DNA from: UBA5158 sp963692955
GTDB lineage: Bacteria; Pseudomonadota; Gammaproteobacteria; DSM-16500
Length of the DNA stretch: 64,000 nucleotides
Direction: 5' to 3'
NCBI GenBank assembly: GCA_963692955.1
Contig: OY843587.1
Coordinates: forward strand, 2,170,001 to 2,234,000
The notes under the pieces are model-generated. The model had not been told where the DNA came from. It saw only the letters and a program-made list of their open reading frames with translations, and searched no databases. Each line of letters opens with the position of its first letter. Position 1 is the stretch's first letter. Made by a program: the position numbers and the translations under genes. Below are positions 24,890 to 34,901 of the stretch, one piece after another.

Positions 24890-26616
24890 CCAGCCTCCAA
24901 ATGTTCCACGATCAATTGTACGCTGCGTCGGCCGCGAAATTCATTCACATCCATGCGGTACGCGATATGCACGCGTTCGCAGCGATAATTTGGCCAAGCG
25001 TTTATATCGATATTAAAAGCGATCGCGTCTAAGTTTATCTTTTCTAGACTTAACACCATTTTTAAATGTTTATTCCCGACTAAGCGTTGCTCGAGAATAT
25101 TGAACGTACCGTCGAATAATGGCTCTGGAAACGCCTGCCCCCAAGGGCCTGCTTCACGCAGCACTTCCGCGATTTCTAACGTCAATTCATGTTCGGCGAT
25201 TTCACCGTCACTTAATAATTTATTATGTAATTGTTCTTCCGTTAATAACCCGGTCACGGCGGCGTTAAAGCTTTGGGAAAATTTTTCGAAATTACTCCGC
25301 GTCAACGTCAAGCCCGCCGCCATCGCGTGGCCGCCGAACTTATCGATCAACTGGGGATGCTGCGTGTCGATTTGCGCTAAGACATCGCGGATGTGCAAGC
25401 CGGGTATGGAACGCGCGGAACCTTTGATTTCTTCGCCCGTCGACGGCGCGAACGCGATGACGGGACGGTGAAAACGTTCTTTGATGCGCGCGGCCACGAT
25501 GCCGATCACCCCTTGGTGCCAATCCGTGTCGAATAAGCAAATGCCTAGCGGCAGTTGATCGGTTTTTTCTGGTTGTAATTTAGTTAAAATTTGCATGGCT
25601 TGATCTTGCATGTCTTGTTCGATCGCACGGCGCTCGTCATTCATTTCACTTAAAATTACCGCGAATTCGCGGGCTTGCTGCGCGTTATCCGTTAATAAAC
25701 ATTCGATACCTAACGACATATCGTCCAAACGGCCGGCGGCGTTTAAACGCGGCGCTACGGCGAAACCTAAATCACCGGCGACTAAACGCGTTTGGTTACG
25801 GCCAGCGATTTCTAATAACGCCGAAATGCCAGGAATGCATTGCCCCGCGCGGATGCGCCGTAAACCTTGATGCACTAAAATCCGGTTATTTTGATCAAGC
25901 GGCACGACGTCAGCCACTGTGCCTAACGCTACCAAGTCTAATAACTTTGACATATTCGGTTCGGGAATATTTTGGTTGGTGAACCAACCGCTCTCGTTAA
26001 GATACCGCCGCAGGGCAAGCATGACGTAGAAAATCACGCCCACGCCGGCGAGATTTTTACTCGGGAAACTATCGTCCGGTTGATTGGGATTAACGATCAC
26101 GTCCGCGTTCGGTAATTCAGTGCCGGGCAAGTGATGGTCGGTCACTAACACGCGTATGCCTAACGCTTTTGCTTTCGCGACACCCGCGTTGCTTGCGATA
26201 CCATTGTCCACGGTGATGATTAACGCCGGGGAAAATTCCCGCTGCGCGACTTCGACTAATTCCGGTGTTAAGCCATAGCCAAACGCGAAACGGTTTGGCA
26301 CGAGGAATTCAACGTGCCGCGCGCCAAAACTCTTTAACGCGCGCACCGCCACCGCGGTACTCGTCGCGCCATCGGCGTCAAAATCACCGACGATGAGGAT
26401 TTTTTGTTGGGCGGTTAACACTTCACTCAAGCAGCGCACCGCCGCTTGAATGCCGGTCAAACTTTCATACGGGATTAAACGTTCTAAGCCGCGCTCTAAT
26501 TCAGTGTGCGATTGCATACCGCGCAGCGAATAAATGCGCTGTAGGAGAGGATGTAATGCTGATGTCGTAAAAATTTTCGCGTCGTCGAGCTGCCGTCTTA
26601 TTATCTTTTTTTGCAT
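24886..26616 (-). CDS. recJ: Single-stranded-DNA-specific exonuclease RecJ
   Basis: A 5'-3' ssDNA exonuclease used in mismatch repair, base-excision repair and recombination. The DHH phosphoesterase motifs are intact: GDFDADG (Asp78, Asp80, Asp82), TVDNGI and VTDHHLPG (Asp160-His-His). The DHHA1 region has GSARSIPG and the FGGHAMAAGLTL glycine-histidine motif, followed by the OB-type C-terminal domain. The length of 576 is typical. The DUF945 gene follows with a 4-base overlap. Confidence 0.97.
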   Translation of the reverse strand: MQKKIIRRQLDDAKIFTTSALHPLLQRIYSLRGMQSHTELERGLERLIPYESLTGIQAAVRCLSEVLTAQQKILIVGDFDADGATSTAVAVRALKSFGARHVEFLVPNRFAFGYGLTPELVEVAQREFSPALIITVDNGIASNAGVAKAKALGIRVLVTDHHLPGTELPNADVIVNPNQPDDSFPSKNLAGVGVIFYVMLALRRYLNESGWFTNQNIPEPNMSKLLDLVALGTVADVVPLDQNNRILVHQGLRRIRAGQCIPGISALLEIAGRNQTRLVAGDLGFAVAPRLNAAGRLDDMSLGIECLLTDNAQQAREFAVILSEMNDERRAIEQDMQDQAMQILTKLQPEKTDQLPLGICLFDTDWHQGVIGIVAARIKERFHRPVIAFAPSTGEEIKGSARSIPGLHIRDVLAQIDTQHPQLIDKFGGHAMAAGLTLTRSNFEKFSQSFNAAVTGLLTEEQLHNKLLSDGEIAEHELTLEIAEVLREAGPWGQAFPEPLFDGTFNILEQRLVGNKHLKMVLSLEKINLDAIAFNIDINAWPNYRCERVHIAYRMDVNEFRGRRSVQLIVEHLEAG

Positions 26617-26669
26617 CCAGCTATCCTTGATTAAGCCTAAATAATATTTCCCTACGGGCGGAAAATCTT

Positions 26670-26936
26670 TTAAAGCGTCATTTTTTTTATAATTTTATTA
26701 TTGTAACGATTTACCGTCGCGACACTGACTATGCAAGAACTAAACCAGAAAATAATCATCGCATTGACATATTTACCGGTGAAGGCGATGAGGAATAACA
26801 CCATTAATACTGAACCGCCGATGACGCTAGAATACAACAAGCCAACTGGGCCAAGTAGTACGGAAAATAGTAACGCGGCGGTGACGCTTTTAAACGGTAG
26901 CGTCGGTTTAAAACTTAATTGCGGGTTATCGATCAT
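26670..26936 (-). CDS. Small integral membrane protein
   Basis: An 88-residue hydrophobic protein with two or three transmembrane helices (about 18-37, 39-55 and 58-76) and a basic C-terminus (NRYNNKIIKK). It overlaps the alaC stop by 4 bases (ATGA), so it is translated together with alaC. No family is recognised; the coupling suggests a real gene rather than a chance frame. Confidence 0.7.
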   Translation of the reverse strand: MIDNPQLSFKPTLPFKSVTAALLFSVLLGPVGLLYSSVIGGSVLMVLFLIAFTGKYVNAMIIFWFSSCIVSVATVNRYNNKIIKKMTL

Positions 26937-28147
26937 GAGACTGCCTCCGTCAGAACAGGGTTGATATCAGCGACATTTTTCGAGATAACTTTTTCCATAT
27001 TTTTTAACGCTTGGCGCATACGGTCTTCATCTTGCGTTAAGCTGATGCGCACGAACTGATTGCCAAATTCACCGAACGCGATGCCGGCCGTGACGACGAC
27101 ATGCGCTTCGCGCAATAACATTTTAGAAAATTCCAGCGAACCGAGTTGATGAAATTTTTCTGGAATGGGCGCCCAGAGAAACATCGTCGCTTTCGGTTTC
27201 GTTACTTGCCAACCGATCGCATTCAAACCCTCGCATAAAAAATCACGGCGGCGTTGATACAACAAACGGTTTTGTTCGACGCAATCTTGCGGCCCTTCTA
27301 ACGCGGCGACCGCGGCTTTTTGAATGGGGATGAAATAACCGTAATCGACATAGGATTTGACGCGTAAGAGCGCGTTAATCAATTTAGCGTTACCGCACAT
27401 GAAGCCTACCCGCCAGCCGGCCATGTTGTAGCTTTTTGACAGCGTGTAAGATTCGACGGCGATGTCTTTCGCGCCGGCTACTTGTAAAATCGATGGCGCT
27501 TTATAACCATCAAACACAATATCGGCGTACGCTAAATCATGCACCACCCAAATTTTATGGCGCTTCGCGATCGCAATGACTTTGGTAAAAAATTCTAAAT
27601 CGACGCATTCCGTCGTGGGATTGGCAGGAAAATTTAACACTAACACTTTTGGTTTCGGCCAGCATTCTTGCATCGCGGTTTCCATCGCGGCAAAAAAATC
27701 ACTGCCCGGCGCGGTCGTGATATGGCGCACATTGCCATCGGCGATCACAAATCCAAAATGGTGGGCGGGGTAACACGGATTAGGGACTAACACCGTGTCG
27801 CCCTGAGCGACTATCGCTATCGCTAAATGCGTCAAACCTTCTTTGGAACCGAGCGTGATCAACGCTTCTGTTTCTGGATCTAACTCCACGCCGTAACGGT
27901 TCCCATACCAACGGCTAATCGCCTGACGCAATTCGAGTATGCCGCGCGGTGCCGCGTAACCATGGGCCGTCGGGTCTAATACAGCTTCCCGCAGCGCTTC
28001 GATAATATGCGCAGCGGTGGGCTGGTCTGGATTACCAATCCCAAAATCAAAAATCTCGGCGCCCGAGGCCAAAATCTCTTGTTTAATTCCATCCATGATA
28101 CTGAAAACATAGGGCGGCAAACGGTTAATGCGTTGGAACTGTTCCAT
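26933..28147 (-). CDS. alaC: Class I/II PLP aminotransferase, AlaC-like
   Basis: A fold-type I aminotransferase resembling AlaC (glutamate-pyruvate transaminase, former YfdZ). Motifs: DFGIGNPDQPT near the N-terminus, VLNFPANPTTECVDLEF with the PLP-binding asparagine, and TLSKSYNMAGWRVGF with the Schiff-base lysine (Lys238 from the ATG). The family-typical start MEQFQRINRLPPYVF begins at 28147; an in-frame GTG at 28159 would add four residues and is less likely. Length 404 residues. The small membrane-protein gene follows with a 4-base overlap. Confidence 0.9.
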   Translation of the reverse strand: MEQFQRINRLPPYVFSIMDGIKQEILASGAEIFDFGIGNPDQPTAAHIIEALREAVLDPTAHGYAAPRGILELRQAISRWYGNRYGVELDPETEALITLGSKEGLTHLAIAIVAQGDTVLVPNPCYPAHHFGFVIADGNVRHITTAPGSDFFAAMETAMQECWPKPKVLVLNFPANPTTECVDLEFFTKVIAIAKRHKIWVVHDLAYADIVFDGYKAPSILQVAGAKDIAVESYTLSKSYNMAGWRVGFMCGNAKLINALLRVKSYVDYGYFIPIQKAAVAALEGPQDCVEQNRLLYQRRRDFLCEGLNAIGWQVTKPKATMFLWAPIPEKFHQLGSLEFSKMLLREAHVVVTAGIAFGEFGNQFVRISLTQDEDRMRQALKNMEKVISKNVADINPVLTEAVS

Positions 28148-28311
28148 AACAAACACCACTCATTGTCGTAGTTTAAACGGTCATTTTCAAAGAATAAGGC
28201 ACGGTTACGATATGGTAGCATGAGTACCCACGCGTTGGAAAAACTGTTTTAAATATTAGCCTTACGCCGCACAAGAATATAAGATGTTGAAAATAATCAT
28301 GGGAACTGCGC

Positions 28312-28686
28312 ATGCCGCCACTGACATTAGATGACAATCAATCCGCCTACCAAATCCGCGCTTATAAGCCCGGCTTTATTATGGTGAATGACGTGACATA
28401 CACACAGAGCCTCATCGTCTCGCCTACCCATATCATTACCGATTGGAACCCGCAGGTGATGACTGAACTTAGCAAAGAGGATTTACAAAAAATTCTGCCG
28501 TTACAGCCCACGTTATTAATTATCGGCACTGGCGAAACCTTAAGCTTTCCGCCGGTCGAGCTCTACGGTGAGTTAATCAATCAAGGCATAGGCGTGGAAA
28601 TTATGGATACCAGCGCCGCTTGCCGCACTTACAATGTGTTGACCGCGGAAAACAGGAATGTCGTCGCGGCCCTCATTATTAAGTAG
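28312..28686 (+). CDS. Mth938-like (DUF498/NDUFAF3 family) protein
   Basis: A 124-residue single-domain protein of the Mth938/NDUFAF3 fold, which in mitochondria assists complex I assembly and in bacteria has no firm role. The family order is clear: QIRAYKPGFIMVNDVTYTQSLIVSP, then LLIIGTGETLSFPP, GVEIMDTSAACRTYNVL and the closing RNVVAALI. Its last 8 bases overlap the convergent katE 3' end. There is no strong ribosome site before the ATG, but no better start exists. Confidence 0.88.
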   Translation: MPPLTLDDNQSAYQIRAYKPGFIMVNDVTYTQSLIVSPTHIITDWNPQVMTELSKEDLQKILPLQPTLLIIGTGETLSFPPVELYGELINQGIGVEIMDTSAACRTYNVLTAENRNVVAALIIK

Positions 28687-30781
28687 TCATAATTGTCGTT
28701 AGCATATTCACTTCCCGCTGCCAAAATCGCATTTCAACGCAGCTTGCTAAAAAGCCTTTGATATCTTGCTTAGATTCTAATTTGAAGCAACCTTTGTCTA
28801 GATCTTGGTATAAACCAAATTTTTGAAATAACGTTTTTGCCGCGGGCGCATACGCAATAAATTTAAAATGCGCGAACGCGTCAGAAACAAAATCACGCAC
28901 GGCGGGTTGTTTAGCCAACTGTGCGACCGTTTTTTCCGCGACCAGTAATACCACCGCGTCAAAAAGTATTGACGGGCCGCCGGCTAAATTGTGATTGCCA
29001 GGCACATGCGTGCCATCCGACAATTTCACACCGCCGACTTTCGGTACGGTAAATTCAATATTAAATTTCATTTTTTTCGCGGCGCTAACAAATTCTTTAT
29101 AAAGTGTAGCGTCGGCGCCGTCGGTGAGTAAGATACCCAACTTGCGACCCGCAAACGTTTTTGGCTGCGGATTATCGATGATGCTCAAGGCAGGCGATGG
29201 TTTCAATTTTGTATTGACTGGCACGGCCGGTATTTCTGCGGCGGGTAAATTTTTCATGCCTAAACCGTCGGCGACGCGCTGCGCTAAGGTGTTATCAATA
29301 TTAAGCAAGTGCGCGACCAACTTCACGCGGATAGCAACTTTTTCCACTTTACTTAACTCAAACACTAGCGCGTTTGCGATATGCTGTTGCTCGATGGGAG
29401 CTTGGCTGATGTAAAATTGCCGTGCCTGGCTGTAGTGATCGGAAAAAGTTAGCGAGCGTGCACGGACTTTTTCGCCCTGCATGACTTCGGGGAAAGAATG
29501 AAAACCTTTCTCAGGGCTTTCGCGCGGCCCCTCTTGCCAAGAATTCGGTTCATAGTTAGCGCGTCCCGTCGGTACGGCTACGGTCATGTGGCCGTCACGC
29601 TGAAAATGATGCATGGGACACTTGGGCGCGTTGATTGGAATATAAGTAAAGTTCGGACTGCCTAAGCGTTTTATTTGCGTATCTAAATAAGAAAAGTTAC
29701 GACCTTGCAATAACGGGTCATTCGAAAAATCGATGCCAGGAACAATATTTTGCGTGCAAAACGCCACTTGCTCCGTTTCCGCAAAAAAATTATCGACGCA
29801 GCGATTCAATACTAATTTACCGACGCTACGCACGGGCACGTCTTCTTCGGAAATTAATTTCGTCGCGTCTAAAATATCGAACGGTAGTTTCGCGGCTTTT
29901 TTCTCGTCGATGATTTGCAAACCTAATTCCCATTCAGGAAAGTCGCCGGCTTTAATCGCATTCCATAAATCGCGGCGGTGAAAATCGGGATCGGCGCCAT
30001 TAATTTTCAGCGCTTCATTCCAGACGACTGACTGCAAACCTAATTTCGGTTTCCAATGAAATTTTACGAAAGAAGCTTTGCCTTGCGCGTTAATCATGCG
30101 AAACGTATGCACGCCAAAGCCTTCCATGAAACGGAATGAGCGCGGAATGCCGCGGTCTGACATCGCCCACATCACCATGTGCATGCTTTCCGGCATCAAC
30201 GAAATGAAATCCCAAAAATTATCATGCGCGGTCGCCGCTTGTGGAAAACCAGAATCCGGTTCTTGTTTGGCCGCGTGAATTAAATCCGGAAATTTCAGCG
30301 CGTCTTGAATAAAAAATACAGGAATGTTGTTACCAACGATATCCCAATTACCCGTTTTGGTGTAAAGCTTAACGGCAAAGCCGCGCACGTCGCGGGCTAA
30401 ATCAGCAGAACCTTCATTACCCGCGACGGTAGAGAAGCGCACGAATGCTGGTGTTCTTTCACCTTGACGTTGAAAAATATCGGCGCTGGTAAATTCTTTC
30501 AGTGGCTTATATGTTTCGAAATAACCGTGTGCGCCGTAACCGCGCGCGTGCACGACGCGTTCTGGAATTCTCTCATGATCGAAATGAAATATTTTTTCGC
30601 GAAAATGCGCGTCTTCTAACAACGTCGGCCCGCGCGCGCCGGCTTTTAAAGAATTTTGATCGTCACTGATCGGCATGCCTTGCTGATTGGTTAACACTGG
30701 CGTTTTACCGCCGGCGGTTTGATGCGTCTCGGCTAATTTTTTTTTCGCGGTGGCTTTGGATTTGCGCAGTTTAGTGATCAT
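28679..30781 (-). CDS. katE: Large-subunit catalase HPII
   Basis: Breaks down hydrogen peroxide. At 700 residues it belongs to the large-subunit clade. The catalytic histidine lies in ERVVHARGYGAHGYFE (His78), the active-site asparagine region is NIPVFFIQDALKFPDL, and the heme-tyrosine segment is LLQGRNFSYLDTQIKRLG. The extra C-terminal flavodoxin/DJ-1-like domain (from about 555, RKLGILLTDGADATLYKEF) is typical of HPII. The basic N-terminal arm (KLRKSKATAKKK) is somewhat unusual. No signal peptide is present, so it is cytosolic. Oxidative defence would suit a host-associated life. Confidence 0.96.
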   Translation of the reverse strand: MITKLRKSKATAKKKLAETHQTAGGKTPVLTNQQGMPISDDQNSLKAGARGPTLLEDAHFREKIFHFDHERIPERVVHARGYGAHGYFETYKPLKEFTSADIFQRQGERTPAFVRFSTVAGNEGSADLARDVRGFAVKLYTKTGNWDIVGNNIPVFFIQDALKFPDLIHAAKQEPDSGFPQAATAHDNFWDFISLMPESMHMVMWAMSDRGIPRSFRFMEGFGVHTFRMINAQGKASFVKFHWKPKLGLQSVVWNEALKINGADPDFHRRDLWNAIKAGDFPEWELGLQIIDEKKAAKLPFDILDATKLISEEDVPVRSVGKLVLNRCVDNFFAETEQVAFCTQNIVPGIDFSNDPLLQGRNFSYLDTQIKRLGSPNFTYIPINAPKCPMHHFQRDGHMTVAVPTGRANYEPNSWQEGPRESPEKGFHSFPEVMQGEKVRARSLTFSDHYSQARQFYISQAPIEQQHIANALVFELSKVEKVAIRVKLVAHLLNIDNTLAQRVADGLGMKNLPAAEIPAVPVNTKLKPSPALSIIDNPQPKTFAGRKLGILLTDGADATLYKEFVSAAKKMKFNIEFTVPKVGGVKLSDGTHVPGNHNLAGGPSILFDAVVLLVAEKTVAQLAKQPAVRDFVSDAFAHFKFIAYAPAAKTLFQKFGLYQDLDKGCFKLESKQDIKGFLASCVEMRFWQREVNMLTTIMTT

Positions 30782-30852
30782 AGTCTACCTACCTTTGAAT
30801 TAATCATAACTGATTATTTCAAAACCGCCGAAAAATAGATAGGAATTTAAGC

Positions 30853-32121
30853 TTATAATTCTTCGCTGGCTTTTGGAAAAATCTGCGCGACTTCGACTAA
30901 ATTTTCTTTGACTTGAATGATTTCGATGGGGTAACCCGCAATCCGCACACAGGTCCCCGTGTGCGGCAGCGCTTCCAGATATTCGCAGATCAAACCGTTT
31001 AGCGTGCGCGGCCCGCGCAAAGGTAACCGGAATTTGGTGACGCGGTTTAATTCACGCAAGGTGACCGCTCCATCCACTAAAAAACTTCCGTCTTTTTGCA
31101 CATCGATTTTATTAGTCGAATCGACGTTCGTCGTAAACTCGCCGACGATTTCTTCTAAAATATCTTCCAACGTCACTAAGCCGCGAATTTCCCCATACTC
31201 ATCCACGACAAAAGCTAGCCGTTTACGCATGCGTTGAAAATGTAATAACTGCGTATGCAGCGGCGTGCCCTCAGGAACATAATAAGGTTCGTGAAGATTT
31301 TTTAGCACCAACTCTTTGTCTAAGGCTTTTCCGGAGATTAAACCGCCCGCCATCTCCCGTAAATGAAATAGACCCAACAATTGATTCATGTTTTCACGGT
31401 ATACGGGCATCCAATCATGCGACGCCGTTATCAATTGTTTTTTAATCGTATCCCACGGGAGATCGATGTCGATACCGAGAATTTGATGGCTGGGAATCAT
31501 CACGTCATCGACGCGGACTTTGTTTAAATCTAAAATTCCCAATAACATATTTTGATATTGGCGCGACATTTTGCCGGTGGTGTCATACACCACGCTGCGT
31601 AATTCATCGCGGCTCAATGGTTCTAATTGCCGGTTGCCGACTTTGACATTAAAAATCAGTAAAATCCCATTCGCGATCATATTGATCATCCACACGAACG
31701 GACTAAAAATTTTTAACAAATAATAAATGGGATACACCACCGCGAGCGATACGCGCTCGGGATGCAAGACCGCGAAAGTTTTCGGCGCGACTTCCGAAAA
31801 AATCAACACAATTATCGTTAATATCGCCGTGGAAATTACCACACTTGCCGCACCCCAAATGTTAGCGGCCAACACGGTCGCGATCGCGGATGCGACGATA
31901 TTAGAAATATTATTGCCAATTAAAATCATTCCCAACAAACGGTCGGGGCGTTTTAGCAATCTGAGAATGAGTGAAGCGGAATTTTTTTTCATGCGCGCTT
32001 TGTGGCGCATGCGATAGCGGTTGACGCTCATCAAAGCGGTTTCCGCCATGGAAAAAAATCCTGATAGCAGGATTAGTAAGACTAAAACAATACTCATTAT
32101 TACGATTTGCGAATGCGCCAA
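30853..32121 (-). CDS. CNNM/CorC-HlyC family transporter, YfjD-like
   Basis: A 422-residue inner-membrane protein. The N-terminal DUF21/CNNM domain has about four transmembrane segments (residues 8-30, 62-80, 92-112 and 125-150) including LLSGFFSMAETALMSVNRYRM and GNNISNIVASAIATVL. A CBS pair (DVMIPSHQILGIDID through LAFVVDEYGEIRGLVTLEDILEEIVGEF) and the C-terminal CorC/HlyC domain follow. The family is linked to Mg2+/Co2+ efflux. In Enterobacteria the yfjD gene lies next to ypjD and ffh; here ffh is nearby but ypjD is missing and an orphan gene occupies the gap. Confidence 0.9.
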   Translation of the reverse strand: MAHSQIVIMSIVLVLLILLSGFFSMAETALMSVNRYRMRHKARMKKNSASLILRLLKRPDRLLGMILIGNNISNIVASAIATVLAANIWGAASVVISTAILTIIVLIFSEVAPKTFAVLHPERVSLAVVYPIYYLLKIFSPFVWMINMIANGILLIFNVKVGNRQLEPLSRDELRSVVYDTTGKMSRQYQNMLLGILDLNKVRVDDVMIPSHQILGIDIDLPWDTIKKQLITASHDWMPVYRENMNQLLGLFHLREMAGGLISGKALDKELVLKNLHEPYYVPEGTPLHTQLLHFQRMRKRLAFVVDEYGEIRGLVTLEDILEEIVGEFTTNVDSTNKIDVQKDGSFLVDGAVTLRELNRVTKFRLPLRGPRTLNGLICEYLEALPHTGTCVRIAGYPIEIIQVKENLVEVAQIFPKASEEL

Positions 32122-32385
32122 GCAAGGACCTCATCAGGGACGTTAGAAATCTAGATTTCTCATCTCTCTATGTTACACTATCGACGCTAAAAATTTCTGG
32201 CTAACGTTGCGCTGAAATCAAAAATTTCCTTGCAGTTAGGCAGCCTTCTGAGCTATTATTTTGAACGAAACATCCGCTCAACGACTAAATCTTACTCAAT
32301 ATCATCTACCCAGGGAAGCATTTCATAAACAACAGTGCTTTGTGTGCTTTATTTTCTATTTTTGCTAAACGGGGTTATTTTAATA

Positions 32386-33330
32386 ATGATCATAAGTACA
32401 GACACCGATGGGCAGACGAAAAACATCACATACTCTTCTTCTTCAAAAATGCTTAGCTCGTTCTATACCGAAGTTAGACAGAACTACAAAACTATTTTTA
32501 ATGCTTGCGTTAACGCTATCGGTACCTTGATCAGTACGACTTATTGGATCGCGCAAATGACCGACGATCTCGCTGATTTAGACGGCGAAGGCGCGGATGA
32601 ATTTTTCGCGGATATGTCGGCGGTTGGTTTACCGGTGGGCGTGGTGTTGGGATTTTTCGTCACCGTCGGCTCGGTGTATGCGCACTATATTTTGAATACA
32701 AATTCCACGCATGAAATTAAACATAAAAACTATCTCATCCATTCCGACGATGACGATCCCCGCATCGCCCTATCCATCTTCCAAAAAATATTGTTAGCTT
32801 TAGATTTCTTATCGCACGCGGCGGACAGCGCGGGGCCGGCGTTGCTAATCATTAGCGTCGGCGCCAATGATCCTTCGCGGCTCACCAAAATTTTAGCGCA
32901 AACGATTTCGAGTCTGATCGGCTGCTACTCCGCCACGACCGATGCGATCACATGCGGGCACAACATCCGCATTCACAATAAAAATGTCATTTTAGACGCG
33001 TTAACGCCAGAAGAAACACCCGCTTATTTGCAAGCGCAATTCTATCAACAGGAAGCGGCGCAATTAAAAAAGCTTTATGCCGGTCATCCGCGCGCCGTGT
33101 TATGGTTTAAAAAAATAGAAGAAGTATGCGAAGAAGCGGCTGCCGATTTGGAAGCGGATGAATATGCGGCTAAACGTCCGGAAGGCAGTGAGGAATTCCG
33201 GTTATTTAGACGCTTACCGCATCGACGGATTAAATCCGACGAGCAAGAAGGTGATCCGCAAGCTTATCATTTATTAGCTGCTAATGACCATGACGATACC
33301 TCGACCTCCCTGACCGTGCCTAAATGCTAA
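32386..33330 (+). CDS. Orphan membrane protein between yfjD and ffh
   Basis: A 314-residue protein of unknown family. Residues about 35-55 and 80-100 look like transmembrane or strongly hydrophobic segments (NACVNAIGTLISTTYWIA; VGLPVGVVLGFFVTVGSVYA), with two more hydrophobic stretches (LALDFLSHAADSAGPALLIISV and the helix after TISSLIGC). The C-terminal 100 residues are charged and helical. The frame opens at a GTG (32335), but ATG at 32386 has GGGG about 11 bases before it and is preferred. It occupies the place where ypjD normally stands. A role cannot be named. Confidence 0.6.
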   Translation: MIISTDTDGQTKNITYSSSSKMLSSFYTEVRQNYKTIFNACVNAIGTLISTTYWIAQMTDDLADLDGEGADEFFADMSAVGLPVGVVLGFFVTVGSVYAHYILNTNSTHEIKHKNYLIHSDDDDPRIALSIFQKILLALDFLSHAADSAGPALLIISVGANDPSRLTKILAQTISSLIGCYSATTDAITCGHNIRIHNKNVILDALTPEETPAYLQAQFYQQEAAQLKKLYAGHPRAVLWFKKIEEVCEEAAADLEADEYAAKRPEGSEEFRLFRRLPHRRIKSDEQEGDPQAYHLLAANDHDDTSTSLTVPKC

Positions 33331-33417
33331 TTTTGTTTATTTTTAAATTATGGAATTTGATGAATTTCAGTTATACTTTTACGCACTTAGCCTCAGTGAA
33401 TTAATAACGGTAATACT

Positions 33418-34794
33418 ATGTTTTCCAACTTATCTGAACGTTTAACCCGCGTCATAAAAAACTTATCCGGCCAAGGCCGTCTCACCGAAGATAACATCAA
33501 AGACACGCTGCGCGACATCCGCATGGCTTTGTTGGAAGCCGACGTGGCGCTGCCGGTGGTGAAAAGCTTCATCGATGACATTCAAAGCAAAGCCATCGGC
33601 ATTGAAGTCATGCAAAGTTTAACGCCCGGGCAAGCGTTGGTTAAATTAGTGCGTGATGAATTAGTTACTCTGATGGGCGAAGAGAGTAATTCCCTAGATT
33701 TGCAGAGCCAACCGCCGGTAGTGATTTTGGTGGCGGGTTTACAAGGTTCCGGTAAAACTACCAGTGTTGCCAAACTCGCGCGTTGGCTGCAAACGCAAAA
33801 AAAATCCGTGTTAGTCACAAGCTGTGACATTTACCGTCCCGCCGCGATCAAGCAGCTTGAAACCCTAGCGGGAAATATTGGCGCGCAATTTTTTCCAAGC
33901 ACTAGCCAAGACGATCCCGTCACGATCGCGAAAAACGCTATTCAAGCCGCTAAATCCAAACTTACCGACGTTGTCATTATCGATACCGCCGGCCGTTTAC
34001 ACGTAGACGAACAAATGATGGCGGAAATTAAACGCCTGCATGCCGCTATTCAACCGCAGGAAACCTTATTCGTCGTCGACAGCATGACCGGCCAAGACGC
34101 CGCGAATACCGCGAAAGCCTTCAACGAAGCGCTGCCGTTGACCGGCGTGATTTTAACGAAAGCCGACGGCGACGCTCGTGGCGGCGCGGCCCTTTCCATC
34201 CGTCAAATCACCGGCAAACCGATTAAATTCATTGGAACGGGTGAAAAAACCGATGCGTTAGAGCCTTTTTACCCTGACCGCATCGCTTCACGCATTTTAG
34301 GCATGGGCGACATTTTATCGCTGGTCGAAGAAGCAGAGCGCACGGTAGATAAAGATAAAGCGGAAAAATTCGCGAAAAAAATCAAAAAAGGTAAAAGCTT
34401 CGATCTTGAAGATTTCCGCGATCAATTGCGCCAAATCGGCAAAATGGGCGGCATGATGGGCATCGTCAACAAGCTGCCTGGCTTGGGCGGCATCCCGCAA
34501 GCGGCCAAAGACAAAATTAACGATAAATCCTTGATAGAAATAGAATCCATCATCAATTCCATGACCCCTAAAGAGCGGCATTTTCCCGCTCTTATCAAGG
34601 GATCGCGTAAACGCCGCATCGCGATGGGCTCGGGGACGGACATTCAAGCGGTAAACCGCTTATTAAAGCAATTCTTACAAATGCAGAAAATGATGAAGAA
34701 ATTCGCGAATAAAGGCGGGATTTTAAAATTAATGCGTGGCTTACAGAGCAAATTGCCTCCCGGTGGTTTCCCTCCCATGGGTTCTCTTGGCTAA
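33418..34794 (+). CDS. ffh: Signal recognition particle protein Ffh
   Basis: The GTPase of the signal recognition particle, which targets nascent membrane proteins to SecYEG through FtsY. The N domain is followed by the G domain with GLQGSGKTT (P-loop near residue 108), DTAGR, TKADGDARGG and the GTPase closing loop. The methionine-rich M domain (LKQFLQMQKMMKKFANKGGILKLMRG) binds 4.5S RNA and signal sequences. Length 458 is normal. It leads the ribosomal operon with rpsP-rimM-trmD-rplS, as in E. coli. Confidence 0.98.
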   Translation: MFSNLSERLTRVIKNLSGQGRLTEDNIKDTLRDIRMALLEADVALPVVKSFIDDIQSKAIGIEVMQSLTPGQALVKLVRDELVTLMGEESNSLDLQSQPPVVILVAGLQGSGKTTSVAKLARWLQTQKKSVLVTSCDIYRPAAIKQLETLAGNIGAQFFPSTSQDDPVTIAKNAIQAAKSKLTDVVIIDTAGRLHVDEQMMAEIKRLHAAIQPQETLFVVDSMTGQDAANTAKAFNEALPLTGVILTKADGDARGGAALSIRQITGKPIKFIGTGEKTDALEPFYPDRIASRILGMGDILSLVEEAERTVDKDKAEKFAKKIKKGKSFDLEDFRDQLRQIGKMGGMMGIVNKLPGLGGIPQAAKDKINDKSLIEIESIINSMTPKERHFPALIKGSRKRRIAMGSGTDIQAVNRLLKQFLQMQKMMKKFANKGGILKLMRGLQSKLPPGGFPPMGSLG

Positions 34795-34901
34795 AAAATA
34801 GCTTTATAAATAGTTATTTGCAAGCCCTCAAAAGTAACGTATAATTCGTGACCTTTGTTTCAACAGATTTTATATTAATCAGCTATGGGAAATATAACGA
34901 A

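Noticed and set aside
25100..25471. 123-codon plus-strand frame antisense to recJ
   Set aside because: Overlaps the conserved part of recJ entirely and lacks any family pattern.
34315..34647. 110-codon antisense frame inside ffh
   Set aside because: Mirror of the M-domain coding sequence; no independent signals.
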